A DNA stretch of 64,000 nucleotides from Raffaelea ambrosiae (taxonomy: Eukaryota > Ascomycota > Sordariomycetes > Ophiostomatales > Ophiostomataceae), in assembly GCA_002778195.1 (NCBI GenBank), contig PCDI01000001.1:2182939-2246938 (forward strand), read 5' to 3'. A program made the position numbers and the translations under genes. Shown piece by piece: positions 22,598 to 34,010 of the stretch. The notes under the pieces are model-generated. The model saw nothing but the letters and a program-made list of their open reading frames with translations, had not been told where the DNA came from and did not search any database. Each line of letters starts with the position of its first letter. Positions within the stretch are counted from its first letter, which is position 1.

Positions 22598-24015
22598 TCA
22601 CACCTTGATCGGCGGGATCGAGTGCACCCAGGGCACATTCCCGACAATCTCCTCCTTGCCCTCGATGTAGTCAAACACCGGCGCCTGGGCCGTCGTGCCG
22701 ACGCCCAGGTTGATGAAGAACTTCTGGATCGTCTGGTTGCGGAACACATAGACGTCCAGGAACTTCATCAGGAACCCCGACCACGTGGCCATGGCCGTGG
22801 CGTTGCCGGACACGCGGCAGCCCTTGGTCATCAGGTCGTACCGCGCCGCCTGGTACGTCTGGAAGGCCGCGTCCAGCTTCGGCGCCGACGGGACGCCCCC
22901 GGACGCGTACAGCCGGTGCAGCAGGTTCGCCAGCACCACCACGTCGATGATGCCGTTGTTGCAGCCCGCGCCCGTCGACGGCGTGAACTTGTGCGCCGCG
23001 TCGCCCACCAGCACGACGCGCCCGCCCCAGCTCCAGTTCTTGACCACGCCCTCCTCCAGGTTGATCATGCCCGACTGCAGCTTCTGGTCGTACGCCTGCT
23101 GCAGCGTCAGCCCGCCGCCCTGGGTGAGGGGCAGGTGGCCCCATTTCTTCACAAAGGCCACCTGGTCGGCCTCGCCGTACCGGGGGGGGTCGCGCGTCGG
23201 CTGGTCCAGCCGCGCATAGACGGCCACAATGGCCGAGTCGGCGCAGACAAAGTACTGCGTCGTCGCGTCCTTGCCGTGCGTCTCGGCCGCGTCGCCGTCG
23301 TGGATGTTGGGCAGCACCGGGAAGCGCACCCAGAAACAGCAGTACGTGGTCAGGTACGGCTTCTCGTCGACCACCGAGATCGGCTGGTTCTGCCGCTGCT
23401 GCGCCTCGAGCGCCTTTTGCTGCACGTGCTTGCGCACCGTGCTGTAGGCGCCGTCGGCGCCGACGACCACGGACCCCGTGTAGGCCGTGCCGTCCTGGCA
23501 CGTGACGACGACGCCCTTGTCCGTCGTGGCCACCTCGGCGACCTTCTTGTTGGTGTACGCCTTGGCCTGGGCCTCGAGGGGCAGCGCGCTCCAGATGGTG
23601 TCGATCAAGTTGCGGCGGCTGAACACGCGCGGGTACGATCCGTGGCTGGTGCCGTCGGCACACAAAGTCAGTACGAGGAGCCATGCGCAGCAGCCACTGT
23701 GGCGGACACGACAACTGACCTTTGGTAGAAATAGGTAAAGAACATGGTGTCGCCAATGTCTCGGCCCTCGTGGTCGAGCCGCTTGAACCGGTCCACGGGC
23801 GTGCTGACTTTGCTCATGGCCGGCATCAAGCCCAGCTGGGCCAGGGCGCGCATGCCCATGGCCGACAAGACCAGGTTGGAGCCCGCATCCTGCACGATCT
23901 CGGCCCGGCTCTCCAGCAGGACAAAGTCGATGCCCGCTCTCCAGAGGGCGTGGGCAGCCGTCAGGCCCACCGGCCCGCCGCCGACAATGATGATTTTCGA
24001 ATCGTTTCCGCTCAT
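22598..24015 (-). CDS. FAD-dependent monooxygenase 2 (PHBH fold)
   Basis: Two exons, 24015-23720 and 23645-22598, joined by a 74-bp intron (gtcagt...ctgac...accag) to give 447 residues; the junction rebuilds FYQ-SHGSYPRVFSRR, a block conserved in these enzymes. Flavin motifs are VGGGPVGLTAAHAL near residue 10, VVGADGAYSTVRKHV and VVLVGDAAHKFTPSTGAG. The overall form resembles the FAD monooxygenases of fungal meroterpenoid and aromatic polyketide clusters (PaxM-like group), which hydroxylate or epoxidise. It ends with a hydrophobic segment and VPWVHSIPP-type tail. It is only distantly similar to the first monooxygenase and probably acts at another step. Substrate unknown. Confidence 0.87.
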
Positions 24016-25256
24016 GATGGAAAAAAAAACAAACTGTTCTTGGTGTGAAGAAAGGGTCAATCTATCCACCACGGGTACTGTGCAAGGCGCTGAATCAAGT
24101 AGCAGGTGTGTGGGACAGGCGGCCTACAGAACACTCGACCAGTTTTCTTACTTCTATATACACCAGTCGCCTAGTACAATGCGGTCTGAACAGTCGGGGC
24201 CCCATGCCAAAAGCAGGAATCCACATACCGTCGAGGCTTCGTAGCTCCAGCACATCAGTCCACAACGTAGGAACTGGTCGCTCGATCAACCCCCAGGTAG
24301 GAGCAAAGCCACGGCGACCCCTTTTCAGAGTAAGCATGACAACAGCAGGTGCGACAGTCGTTAAAATGAGGGTGGCCAGACCCAGGCCTTTACAATCCAC
24401 CGAGACGGAATGCACCTCAAGGCCAGTGGGGACTGACTTTTCTGGGCATGTTGGCCGGTTTCCACGGGTTGAAATCACAGCCTCCTTTCCGCGCCATCGT
24501 AGGCATACCTGCGTGAAATTACGGTTTGAGATTGGGAGAATCTGCGTTGCAGTTGGAAAATAGATACGGGGCAAATTCTGGACCAGCTCGGACAATCTTT
24601 GTTGAACCGGAATCCAACCGGCATTCGGAATGGGGCTGACATGGATGCACCTACGCACCCTGATTTACACGAGAGTGCAAACACAACGAAGGCGCAAGGT
24701 CATCAACCAGACGGGTTCATTGCAGACCAGAGCACGTGCAACCTGCATGTATTGGTTGGTTGTGTGATAGTGAAAGCGGAACGGGGACAGCAACCAGACA
24801 AACAACCCAACTAACGGCTCCCCTACTCACAGGCAAGTTTTAGGGGACTCTTTTAATAACAGAGCAATACGCTAGTCCCTCTCCCTCTTAGTACTGGTGT
24901 ACTGGCCGAAAGGAGGGAGGGGGCTTGTTCGCAATGATTTCAGTAGGTACTGATCAGATAGGAGGTAGCGAAAGAGAGCGGCCTGCGGCCTTTTATTTAG
25001 AAGATGCCGAAAACGCAAGAAAACTCCCTCTTCCTCCTGGCCGAGCCTTTGCCTTATATACATGTCTGCTTCTCAAGCAGGCAATCCCCCTTGTTTCACC
25101 ATGGCTTGTTTCCTCTTTCGCCAACTCCAACTCAATAATTTCATGTAAACAAAAATTGTGTAGCAGATGGAAACAAAAACTCAATTGATCTAGACCCAAA
25201 GGCTCCTACTTGTCAGTTGGTCCGAGACTACCGACTATCCCAACTTTTTGTTCGCG
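24016..25256. other. Intergenic region with dispersed repeat
   Basis: Upstream flank of monooxygenase 2 and downstream flank of the DUF3237-like gene. Carries one copy of a repeat shared with the 51.2-kb region (listed separately). Frames seen here have no domain support. Confidence 0.5.
24582..24631. repeat. Dispersed repeat copy A, with CGG-N7-CCG core
   Basis: The 27 bases at 24605-24631 are identical to 51256-51282, and roughly 25-40 bases upstream of each are about 75% alike. The shared block contains CGG-N7-CCG and the 10-mer ACCGGCATTC. It may be a fragment of an old mobile element or a conserved promoter element; this copy lies about 590 bp upstream of monooxygenase 2. Confidence 0.65.
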
Positions 25257-25778
25257 TCAGTAAATGGGTTGTCCAGCGCACGACGGGGGGCATACATGCG
25301 CAGTGGTTACCTGAAACACGTCCAACGACACACCCGTGCTCGTCTGCGTCAGGACGGCCACGGCCACGGCCGTGTTCAGCCAGCTGTACTGTGCGGCGCC
25401 CGTCTCCAAGGCGGCGTGCACATACGGCGCGTGGCCTTTGTCGTGGAAGAAGATGTTGGCCCCGTCGTCGGTCTGCAGGACGAGGAGGCCGTCCGGCTGG
25501 AAGTCGCCGCTCGCGCTGGTCCAGCTGAAGTCGGCGCCCATGTCGGCGACGGTGCCGTTCAGGCGCGGGCCCTGGAAGACGCCGCCCACGAAGGGGATGA
25601 CCAGCCGGTCGCCGCCCGGCACGGAGCCGACGTCGACGGGCGTGCCTGTGGTCAAGTTGATGGTGCAGAGAAACGTCAGAGGCGGCGGGCTCGGACGGGC
25701 CGTTGCGGTGGCGCGGGTGGTGGCGAGCACCGTGGCGAGGCCGAGCAGAGCCGCAGTCGGGGCAGCCGAGAACCACAT
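25257..25778 (-). CDS. DUF3237-like protein with signal peptide
   Basis: A 173-residue frame. The first 25 or so residues (MWFSAAPTAALLGLATVLATTRA) look like a cleavable secretion signal. The rest has the features of DUF3237 beta-barrel proteins: GGDRLVIPFVGGVFQG, NGTVADMGADFSW, DGLLVLQTDDGANIFFHDKGHAP, and a final LDVF strand. Function of the family is not established, though small DUF3237 proteins recur next to fungal polyketide genes. A possible donor (gtaacc) lies immediately after VFQ, so the last 17 codons may be intronic and the true C terminus could differ. Similar composition and orientation to neighbours suggests cluster membership. Confidence 0.72.
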   Translation of the reverse strand: MWFSAAPTAALLGLATVLATTRATATARPSPPPLTFLCTINLTTGTPVDVGSVPGGDRLVIPFVGGVFQGPRLNGTVADMGADFSWTSASGDFQPDGLLVLQTDDGANIFFHDKGHAPYVHAALETGAAQYSWLNTAVAVAVLTQTSTGVSLDVFQVTTAHVCPPSCAGQPIY

Positions 25779-26331
25779 GTCGGGGCGGGAGAACAGTGAA
25801 AAAAGAGAGCGGAATGGAGAAAGCGCGTCAAGATCCCAGACGGCGGATGCACCTTGAAATAGTAGGCCCAACCAATGCAGGCCGTTCCTTCTTAGCATCG
25901 TTCTTCCCGTACGATTGCGTCACAGAGCCGGCCCCCGAGAGGCAGCAGTATGCGCTTCTGACACACGAGCTCCTAGTCCATTCGAAACGAAAATACAAAC
26001 GTGACGCAACAGCGTGTGGAAGAGGATGCCGGTGTGGGCTGTGTGAAAGTCCCGTGTACACAACAAGGAAAAGTGGGACCCGGCTAGTTTTCCGCCTTGT
26101 CAATGGACCGGGCACATACTTGGAAGGAGTGCGCCGCGAGCCATGATGATGCAAGACGATGGAATGGGACGGTGGTACGCCTTGGCAAAAGGAACCGACC
26201 CAAAGTAGCCGCAGCCTCCGGCCCAAACGCCTTATAGAGATTCGGAGGGGCTGGATGGACGGGGAGCAGAGGCGTTTCCGCCCATCGCCGGATCCGTTTC
26301 GAGGGCGATCATCCAATCCATTTTTTCATCC
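25779..26331. promoter_or_regulatory. Divergent promoter, DUF3237-like gene / 2OG oxygenase
   Basis: Non-coding spacer between two divergent start codons. No clear TATA box or palindrome stands out. Confidence 0.45.
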
Positions 26332-27351
26332 ATGTGCGCGGCCATGCATCCACAGACGCCTCTCGTCCCGACCATTGACATTGGGCCGTTTCTGGCGGAC
26401 CCGGAGTCGCCGGCGGCCCAGCCGGTCGTGGCGGCCGTCCGCGACGCCTGCCGCACGACGGGCTTCTTCCAGGTGAGCGGCCACGGCCTGGCCGCGGACG
26501 TGCAGCAGCGCCTGTTCGCGGCGTCGCAGCGCTTCTTCGCGCTGCCGGCCGCGGCCAAGCAGCGCCTGGACGCGCGCCACACGGTCGGCCGCCGCGGCTA
26601 CGACGCGTTCGCGTCGCAGTCGTACCATGCTGACACGCGGCCGGACCGCAAGGAGGGCTTCTACGTCGGGCCCGACGTGCCGCTGGAGGACCCCCAGGTG
26701 CAGGCCCGGCGCTTCTTCATGGGGCCCAACGTGTGGCCGCGCGCGGAGGAGATGGCCCCCGGCGACTTCCGGGCGCCCGTCGAGGCCTATTTTCAGGCCG
26801 TGCACGCGCTCGCGCGGCAGATGCTGCGTCTGGTCGCGCGCACGCTGCCCTACGGGCCGCACGTGTTTGACGACTTTGTCCGCGGCCACACGGTCGCGGT
26901 CCTGCGTCTCCTGCACTATCCTCCGGCCGCGAGGGACAGCGGGGACGGCGGGACCCCCCCCCAGCTGGGGGCCGGCGAGCACACCGACTTTGGCGCCATC
27001 ACGCTGCTGCTGCAGGACGAGCACGCGGGCCTGGAGGTGCGCGACCCGGCGACGCACGCGTACGTGGCCGTGGACCCGACGCCCGGCACGCTGGTCTGCA
27101 ACGTCGGCGACATGCTCGCGTTCTGGACGGGCGGCGCGTACCGCAGCAGCTGGCACCGCGTGATCAACAAGGCGCCGACCGACCGCTACTCGGCCGCCTT
27201 TTTCTACGACGGCGCCCTGGACTGCCCGCTGGTCCCGCTGACGGGCCAGACCGGGGACGGCCAGGACGCCGCGGCGGCGGACGTGCTCACGGTGGAGAAG
27301 CACATGCTCAAGCGCATCGGGGAGAGCTACGGGACGGGCCCGGACACGTGA
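26332..27351 (+). CDS. Fe(II)/2-oxoglutarate-dependent dioxygenase (IPNS-like)
   Basis: Intronless, 339 residues, the usual length for isopenicillin N synthase-like oxygenases. N-terminal DIOX_N block: PTIDIGPFL and CRTTGFFQVSGHG. Catalytic jelly roll: metal ligands in GEHTDFGAITLLLQD (HXD) and SSWHRVINK (distal His), and the 2-oxoglutarate-binding Arg in DRYSAAFF (RXS). Related enzymes in citrinin and tropolone pathways (CitB, TropC) oxidise a ring methyl or drive ring expansion; whether this one does either is not decidable by eye. A second Met 12 bases downstream is an alternative start. Flanked by a DUF3237-like gene and an EthD protein, it belongs to the central block between the two NR-PKSs. 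Confidence 0.88.
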   Translation: MCAAMHPQTPLVPTIDIGPFLADPESPAAQPVVAAVRDACRTTGFFQVSGHGLAADVQQRLFAASQRFFALPAAAKQRLDARHTVGRRGYDAFASQSYHADTRPDRKEGFYVGPDVPLEDPQVQARRFFMGPNVWPRAEEMAPGDFRAPVEAYFQAVHALARQMLRLVARTLPYGPHVFDDFVRGHTVAVLRLLHYPPAARDSGDGGTPPQLGAGEHTDFGAITLLLQDEHAGLEVRDPATHAYVAVDPTPGTLVCNVGDMLAFWTGGAYRSSWHRVINKAPTDRYSAAFFYDGALDCPLVPLTGQTGDGQDAAAADVLTVEKHMLKRIGESYGTGPDT

Positions 27352-27379
27352 AGGTGCTGGCTGGCACCGTGTATCGACA

Positions 27380-27509
27380 GATTGTTTTCCATTGTATGTC
27401 TGCCTTGTCTGGGGAAGATTGTTTTCCACTGTATGTCTGCCTTGTCTAGGGAAGATTGTTTTCCATTGTATGTCTATTGTTTTCCATAGCATGTCTGCCT
27501 TGTCTAGGA
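27380..27509. repeat. 37-bp minisatellite in the oxygenase 3' flank
   Basis: About three and a half imperfect copies of a unit beginning attgttttccattgtatgtc and ending cttgtctaggg follow directly after the oxygenase gene. Confidence 0.88.
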
Positions 27510-27802
27510 GAAAGGAAGGGAGCCAGGGGCAGGACATGGCCGTATCTACATTCTACCCAAGAAGCGACGCTCTGTCAAACTCAAGTTTCTTGTCGGCTCG
27601 ATGTGTGAAACTGGGGCCCACGACTGGTCCTGATAGCGTACAACCCCCCTTCGTGCCACCAGAACGAGGAAACAGACACGCATCCAGCCATCAGACCACG
27701 CGTCCATCGACGATGTGATCCTCCACCCACCCAATCGCCATGCTGGCATCAAGGTCAGCTCTGTGTTCCTTCCGTGTCGTCCACATCGGCCGGGTGGGCT
27801 TA
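27510..27802. other. Spacer between convergent oxygenase and EthD genes
   Basis: With the minisatellite before it, this spans the 3' flanks of the two convergent genes. No gene seen. Confidence 0.5.
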
Positions 27803-28260
27803 CTAGACGCGCTGGGGATCGGTAAAGACGTCGTGGTCGGGCACGACCTTGTCCTTGTAGAACGGATCGTTGCGGAAGTCGACGAAGCACTGGACGCTCG
27901 GAAAGCGGATCTGCGTGATGATGTCGTAGCCCGCGTCCTGGGCGAACTGCGGATCCATCACGCGGGACATTTGCGCCCTCGTGTCTGCCGTAAAGTGCGT
28001 CTGGCGGCGGGTGGTTAGCGGCCCGTTTCAGAAACGCCGCGGCCGACCATGGCACCGAAGACGGCGCAGTGGGTTCAACCTGCCATTGTGTATTGCGTGA
28101 TTCCATGCCGGGCCAGAGCCTCGCGGACCATGGGCGCATGTGTCTCGCTCATGTAGCGGTGGAACTCGTCCTCGGCCATCGTCGCCTTCCTGTAGGCACA
28201 CACGGTCCAGACGAGCATCTTCGCTGCACCGCCCGGTTGTTCCGCCGACGCCGTGCTCAT
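27803..28260 (-). CDS. EthD-domain (dimeric alpha/beta barrel) protein
   Basis: Two exons encoding about 120-124 residues. Exon 1 begins MSTASAEQPGG and carries the EthD start MLVWTVCAYRK...HRYMSETHAPMV; exon 2 reads FTADTRAQMSRVMDPQ...YDIITQIRF...FYKDKVVPDHDVF, which matches the C-terminal half of fungal EthD proteins. The junction is ambiguous. A GC-AG intron (28083-28001) gives 124 residues and keeps the conserved block before TADTRAQM; a GT-AG intron (28079-27985) gives 120 residues and drops it. Both retain frame. EthD-like proteins in fungal aromatic polyketide clusters act as dehydratases, cyclases or decarboxylation helpers without cofactors. It lies divergent to NR-PKS 2. Confidence 0.78.
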
Positions 28261-28918
28261 TGTGTTGGAATGGATGCTGCTGCGATGCGGAACAGGGGGC
28301 CGGCTGTACTGGTACGACGAACAACGGCAGAGTAGGGCAACGGCAAAGTCGTTCGTTCTCTGCTGCTCGCGTGTGAAAAGGGGAGGCACGGGCATGCACT
28401 GGACGTATATGCGGGAGCAGGCAGGCGAGACAGGCGCCCAAGAGGACGTCCGGGACTGGCCGAGGCAACGTGGAAGACGCTCGCAGAACAGCGTCGAGCC
28501 GCCATGCCCCCACCCCGACCACACCTTCGGCAGGTTCACGCAGGTCCAGGCACGGAGCTGGCAGCGCGTCGGCGCCTTTTTCTTTCTTTTCGATCTCGCG
28601 CCTCGGCTCCTATTTTCGTCTGGGACGCACCCGAAAAGTACCCGCACATGAACGAATGGGCATGGCCGCCGCCGGGCCTCGTGGCCGGAACGAGCCGTGC
28701 CAGGATCCCACCCAACGGGCCAAAAAAGTCGGCGATGGTTGTTGTCACTATCCAGCCCGGGCGACGACAGAACAGACGCCATCTTTCAAATACATCCTCT
28801 TTTGTGCACGGGACGGCGTTGACATCTTCCCACCCAGCCACACCATCCCGCCTGCGTCGCCCGAGGTCCTCTTTGTCCTCTCTCTTTCGTACGACGCGTC
28901 TTCTCGGTGCAAAACAAC
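28261..28918. promoter_or_regulatory. Divergent promoter, EthD gene / NR-PKS 2
   Basis: Non-coding; shared upstream region of the two divergent genes. No palindrome or clear TATA box stands out; the last 150 bases are C/T-rich. Confidence 0.45.
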
Positions 28919-31900
28919 ATGTCTTCCTTGCCTTCTCTTGTGGCCTTTGGGTCGGTGGCGCCGTGGCCCACGCGCGAACAGATGCAGCAGTTGCAGGGCG
29001 AAATCCAACGAAAAGCGGCCCTGCTGGCACCGCTCACAGCGGCGGTCCAGGACCTTTCGGCGGTCTGGCCGCGGCTCGTGGCCGAAGAGGCCGGCCTGGG
29101 CGCCGTCGCCGGGCCCGACGCGGCGGAGAGACTGGCCCGGTGGATGGGCGGGTCGGCCGACGCGCTCGGCGCCGACGAGAGCCGGAGCATGGTCGCGCTG
29201 CCGGTGACGATTCTCACACACATGGTGCAGTACCTCAACGTGCTTGAGCAGGCCGGCGCGGGACCCGAACACGGACACGGACACACCCACCCGTCCCTGC
29301 TGGCGAGCGTCGCCGCGGGCGGGGGCGTCCAGGGCTTCTGCGCCGGGCTTCTGAGCGCGCTGGCCGTCAGCAGTGCCGCGAGCGAGGCGGAGATTGCGGT
29401 GCTCGCGGGCACGGCGGTCACGCTGGCCTTTTGCGTGGGCGCCTACGTGGACGGGGACCCGACCGCGACGGAGGACGGCCGGCCGCGCGTGCCGTACACG
29501 AGCCTGGCCGCCCGATGGCACGATCCCACCACGGCGGACGATGTCCAGCGGATTCTGGGCCAGCACCCGCATGTAGGCTACGCGCGTTCCGTGGGCCATC
29601 CATGCGCTCGCTCTCCACACCTTGCTGGGGCCATCTATGCGCTCGCTCTCTACATCTTGCTGACGGGCTATACAGACATACGTGTCCGCGGTGCGCGATG
29701 TCCGGGACGTGACCATCACCGCCCCGGCCGACGCCGTGGGGCCGCTGCAGGCGGACCTCGCGCAGCAGAGCGTGGCGTCGCGCGCGACGGGCCTGCACGG
29801 GCGATACCACGCCGGCGTGCACAGGGACGGGCCCGCCAAGATTGTCCGGGCCTGCCGCGGACGACTGCATCCGGACTACGGAAAGCAGACGCTGGTGCGC
29901 TCCAACGCGGACGCCCGCCTCCTCTCCCCCGACCAGGCGGTGCCGGCGGTGCTGGCGTCCATCCTCGCCCAGCAGGCCCACTGGCACCAGGCCATGGCCG
30001 CGGCCGCGCAGCCGCTGCATGCGCCGCCGTCCGGGGGCCGCGGCGGATGGATCCTCGCCATCGGCACGGACGCGGTGCCCCCATCGGTGGCGCGACACGT
30101 CCCCGTGGCCAAGATCCACGCGGCCGTCCGGCCCGCGGCCATCCGCGACGTCCTGTCGTCCGCCGCCGTGCCTGGCCCCACGGCGGCGGCGGCGGCGACG
30201 ACCATCCCGGCGACGCTCGTGGATTACGCCGATTACGACGAGGCGGCCGTCTATCCGGAGCACGCGGTGGCGGTGATCGGCATGGCGTGCAAGTTTCCCG
30301 GCGCGGACTCGGTGGACGAGTTCTGGGACATGCTGACGACCGGCCGGTCGATGCGCAGCCAAGTGCCCGCCGAGCGGTTCGACGCGGCGGGCCACGTCCC
30401 GCGGTCGGCCCCGGCGGGCCGCAGCAGCAGCAGTGGTGGTGCTCGCCTCCCGTTCTGGGGCCACTTTGTGCGCGACGTCGCGGCGTTTGACCACAAGTTC
30501 TTTGGCAAGTCGGCGCGCGAGGCGGCGTCGATGGATCCGCAGCAGCGCATCCTGCTGCAGGTGGCGTACCAGGCGCTGGCGTCGTCGGGGTACTTTGCGG
30601 ACCCGGCGCCGGAGCGCGACGTGGGCTGCTACGTGGGGGCCTGCGCGACCGACTACGACGGCAACGTGGGCGTGCACGCGGCCACGGCGTACGCGACGAC
30701 GGGCACGCTGCGGGCGTTCCTGAGCGGGCGGCTGTCGCACTGCTTTGGCTGGACGGGCCCGTCGCTGGTGCTGGACACGGCCTGCTCGTCGTCGGCGGTG
30801 GCCATCCACACGGCGTGCGTGGCGCTGGCGGCCGGCGCCTGCGCCCAGGCGGTGGCGGGCGGCGTCACGCTGATCACCACGCCGTACCTGTACGAGAACC
30901 TAGCGGCGGCGCACTTTCTGAGCGCGTCCGGCGCCACCCGGCCCTTTGACGCCGCCGCCGACGGCTACGGCCGCGGCGAGGGCGCCGGTCTGGTCGTGCT
31001 CAAGCGGCTGGCCCGGGCGCGGGCGGACCACGACGCCATCGCCGGCGTCCTCACCGGGTCCGCCGTCAGCCAGAGCGCCAACTGCGTGGCCATCACGGTG
31101 CCGCACGCGCCGTCGCAGAGCGCGCTGTACCGCCGCGTCGCCGCGCAGGCCGGCGTCGACCCGCACGCCGTCGCCTTTGTCGAGGCCCACGGCACCGGCA
31201 CGCCGGTGGGCGACCCCATCGAGATGGAGAGCATCCGGCGCGTCTTTGCCGGGCCGCCGCGCCAGGGCGGCCCGCCGCTCGTCGTCTCGTCGGTCAAGGG
31301 CCACATTGGCCATCTCGAGGGCGCGTCGGGCGTGGCCGGCCTCATCAAGGCGCTGCTGCAGATGGAGCACCGCACCGCGTGCGCGCAGGCGTCGTTCACC
31401 CGGCTCCATCCGCGGATCCCGCCGCTGGGCCCCGACCACCTGTGCATCCCGACGGCGAACCAGCCGCTGACGGCGCCCGTCCTCGTCGCCTGCATCAACA
31501 ACTACGGCGCCGCCGGCAGCAACGCCGCGCTGATGCTGGCCGAGCGCCCGCCCCGGCGACGAGGAGGAGCCGCCGTCGACGACGACGACGACGACGACGC
31601 GCCTGCGCCGCTCGCCCGCCTGCCCATCCAGATCGCCGCCGCCTCGCCCGCGAGCCTCGCCCGCTACGTCGAGCTGACGACGACGACGACGACGCGCCTG
31701 CGCCGCTCGCCCGCCTGCCCATCCAGATCGCCGCCGCCTCGCCCGCGAGCCTCGCCCGCTACGTCGAGCTGGTGGCCGACTTTGCCGAGACGTCGTCGTC
31801 GTCGTCGTCGCTGACCACAACCAACCTCGCCTTCAGCCTGGCCCGCGAACAGAACCAGGCGCTGCCCCAGATGCTGACGATGGTGACGACGCGCACGACC

Positions 31901-33979
31901 GATGTCCAGGCGCTGGGACGCGCGTTGCGCGACACGCTGGGCCGCACTGCCGGCGACGCCGGCGTCGCCAGCGTCCGCCCGCACGAGCCGCCCGTCGTCC
32001 TCTGCTTCGGCGGCCAGGTCGGCCAGCACGTCGGCCTCAGCCGCCGCCTCGGGCAGGGCTGCGCGCTGTTCCGCGCCCACCTGGACGACTGCGACGCGGC
32101 TCTGCGCGCGCTCGGCTACCGCGACGGCCTCTACCCAGCCGTGTGGGCCGCCGCGACGACAACGACAACGACAACGGCGACGACGACGCCGCCGCGCATC
32201 GAGAGCGTCGTCACCCTGCACGCGGGCCTCTTTGCCGTGCAGTACGCCGCCGCGCGCGCCTGGATGGACGCCGGCCTGCGCGTGGACGGCCTCGTCGGCC
32301 ACAGCCTCGGCCAGTTCGCGGCGCTCTGCGTGGCCGGCGTGCTCTCGCTGCCGGACGCCCTCCGGCTCGTGGCCGGCCGCGCCGCGCTCATGGAGACGCA
32401 CTGGGGGCCCGAGCCGGGCGCCATGGTCGCCGTGGAGGCGGATGCCCCCACCCTCGAAGCCATCCTCCACGCGGTGGCGGCCGCCCACCCCCCCTGCGTC
32501 TTGGAGATCGCCTGCTACAACGGCCCGACGTCGCACGTCGTCGTCGGCGACGCGGCCGCGGTCGACGCGCTCGAAGCCGCGCTGGGCGAGCACGGCCGGG
32601 CGCCCGGCGGCCTCCGTCACCGACGCCTGGACGTGCGCTACGGCTTCCACTCCCGCTTCACCGACCCGCTCATCCCGCCCCTCGAGGCCCTGGCCGCCAC
32701 GCTGACCCTCCGGCCGGCCACGATCCCGGTCGAGACGTGCACGGCGGCGGCCAGCTGGCCCGCGCCCACCGCCCGCCGGATCGCCGCGCACACGCGCGAG
32801 CCCGTCTTCTTTGGCCAGGCCGTCCGCCGGCTCCGGGACCGCCTCGGCCCCTGCACCTTTGTCGAGGCCGGCTCCGACGCGGGCGTCGTCTCCATGGCGC
32901 GGCGGGCCCTGGGCCACGACCGCACCAACCACTACGTGCCCGTGGACCTCGGCACCGACGCGGCGCTCGACCACCTGGCCGACGTGACCGTGCGCCTCTG
33001 GACCGCCGGCCACCGCGTCCAGTTCTGGCCCTTCCACCGGCGCCAGGCCCCCGACTACGAGGTCCTGCGCCTGCCGCCGTACCCCTTTGAGAAGACGAAG
33101 CACTGGCTGCCGTACCGGCCGCCGGCGCGCGCGGAAGGGGCTGCCGCCGCCGCCGCCGCCGCCCACCCGGCCGACACCGCGCACGAACCACACGAACCAC
33201 CACCACCACCGCCACCACCACCCGTCCTCCTGCGCGCCAAGGGCGTCGACCGCGCCCAGTGTCCGCTCTTCGAGGTGGACCCGCGCAGCGACGAGTTTGC
33301 CGCGCTGGTAGACGGACACGTCGTGCGCGGCCACGCCCAGGCCCCGCCGGCTCTGTACGTGGAGCTCGCCACCCGCGCGCTCGCGGCCGTCGTCGTCGCC
33401 GGCGCCCCCGCCAAGACGCCCGCGGCCGACACCGCCGACTCGCTCCTGTCGGTGCACAACCTGGCCGTCCCGTCTCCGCTGCCCCGGGATCCCGACGGCG
33501 CCGTGGAGCTGACCCTCGAGCGTCTGGGAGGAGACGCGTGGACGTTTCGCATCAGCAGCACCGCGTCCGCGGCCGGCAGCCCGGCGGTCACCCACGCCAC
33601 CGGCATCGTGGCCCGCCAGACACCCGACACACCCGACCGCGCCGCCCTGCGCAGCGAGTTCGCCCGCTACCACCGGCTCACCCACGACCCGCCGCGCCTC
33701 GCGGCCGTCCGCGCGGACGCGCTCCACGGCGGCACCGTCCTCGGCGGCCCCGCGGCCGTCTACCGGACCGCGTCGCGCCTGGTCCGGCATGCCGCCGTGT
33801 ACCGCAACGTGGCCAGTGTCGCCGCCACGGGCGACCGCGTCGTGGGACGCGTCGTCGCACCCCGGCATCTCCCGCGCGCGGTGCAAGACGCGACGAGACA
33901 GGCGCTCGCTCTGGACGGCTTCCTGCAGGTGGCCGGTCTGCACGCCAACCACATGCGCGAACCGACCACCGGGGCGGAC

Positions 33980-34010
<31 letters not shown>

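Noticed and set aside
24605..24631. tRNA-like T-loop (GGTTGGATTCC) in the dispersed repeat
   Set aside because: No cloverleaf can be folded around it: acceptor, D and anticodon arms are missing in both copies.
31665..31768. A 101-bp intron (gtcgag...gtcgag) that would remove one duplicate and restore the NR-PKS 2 frame
   Set aside because: The ends obey GT-AG and the length fits the frame, but no branch-point-like sequence lies near the 3' end and the ends fall inside the duplicated unit. Possible, but less likely than a plain duplication.
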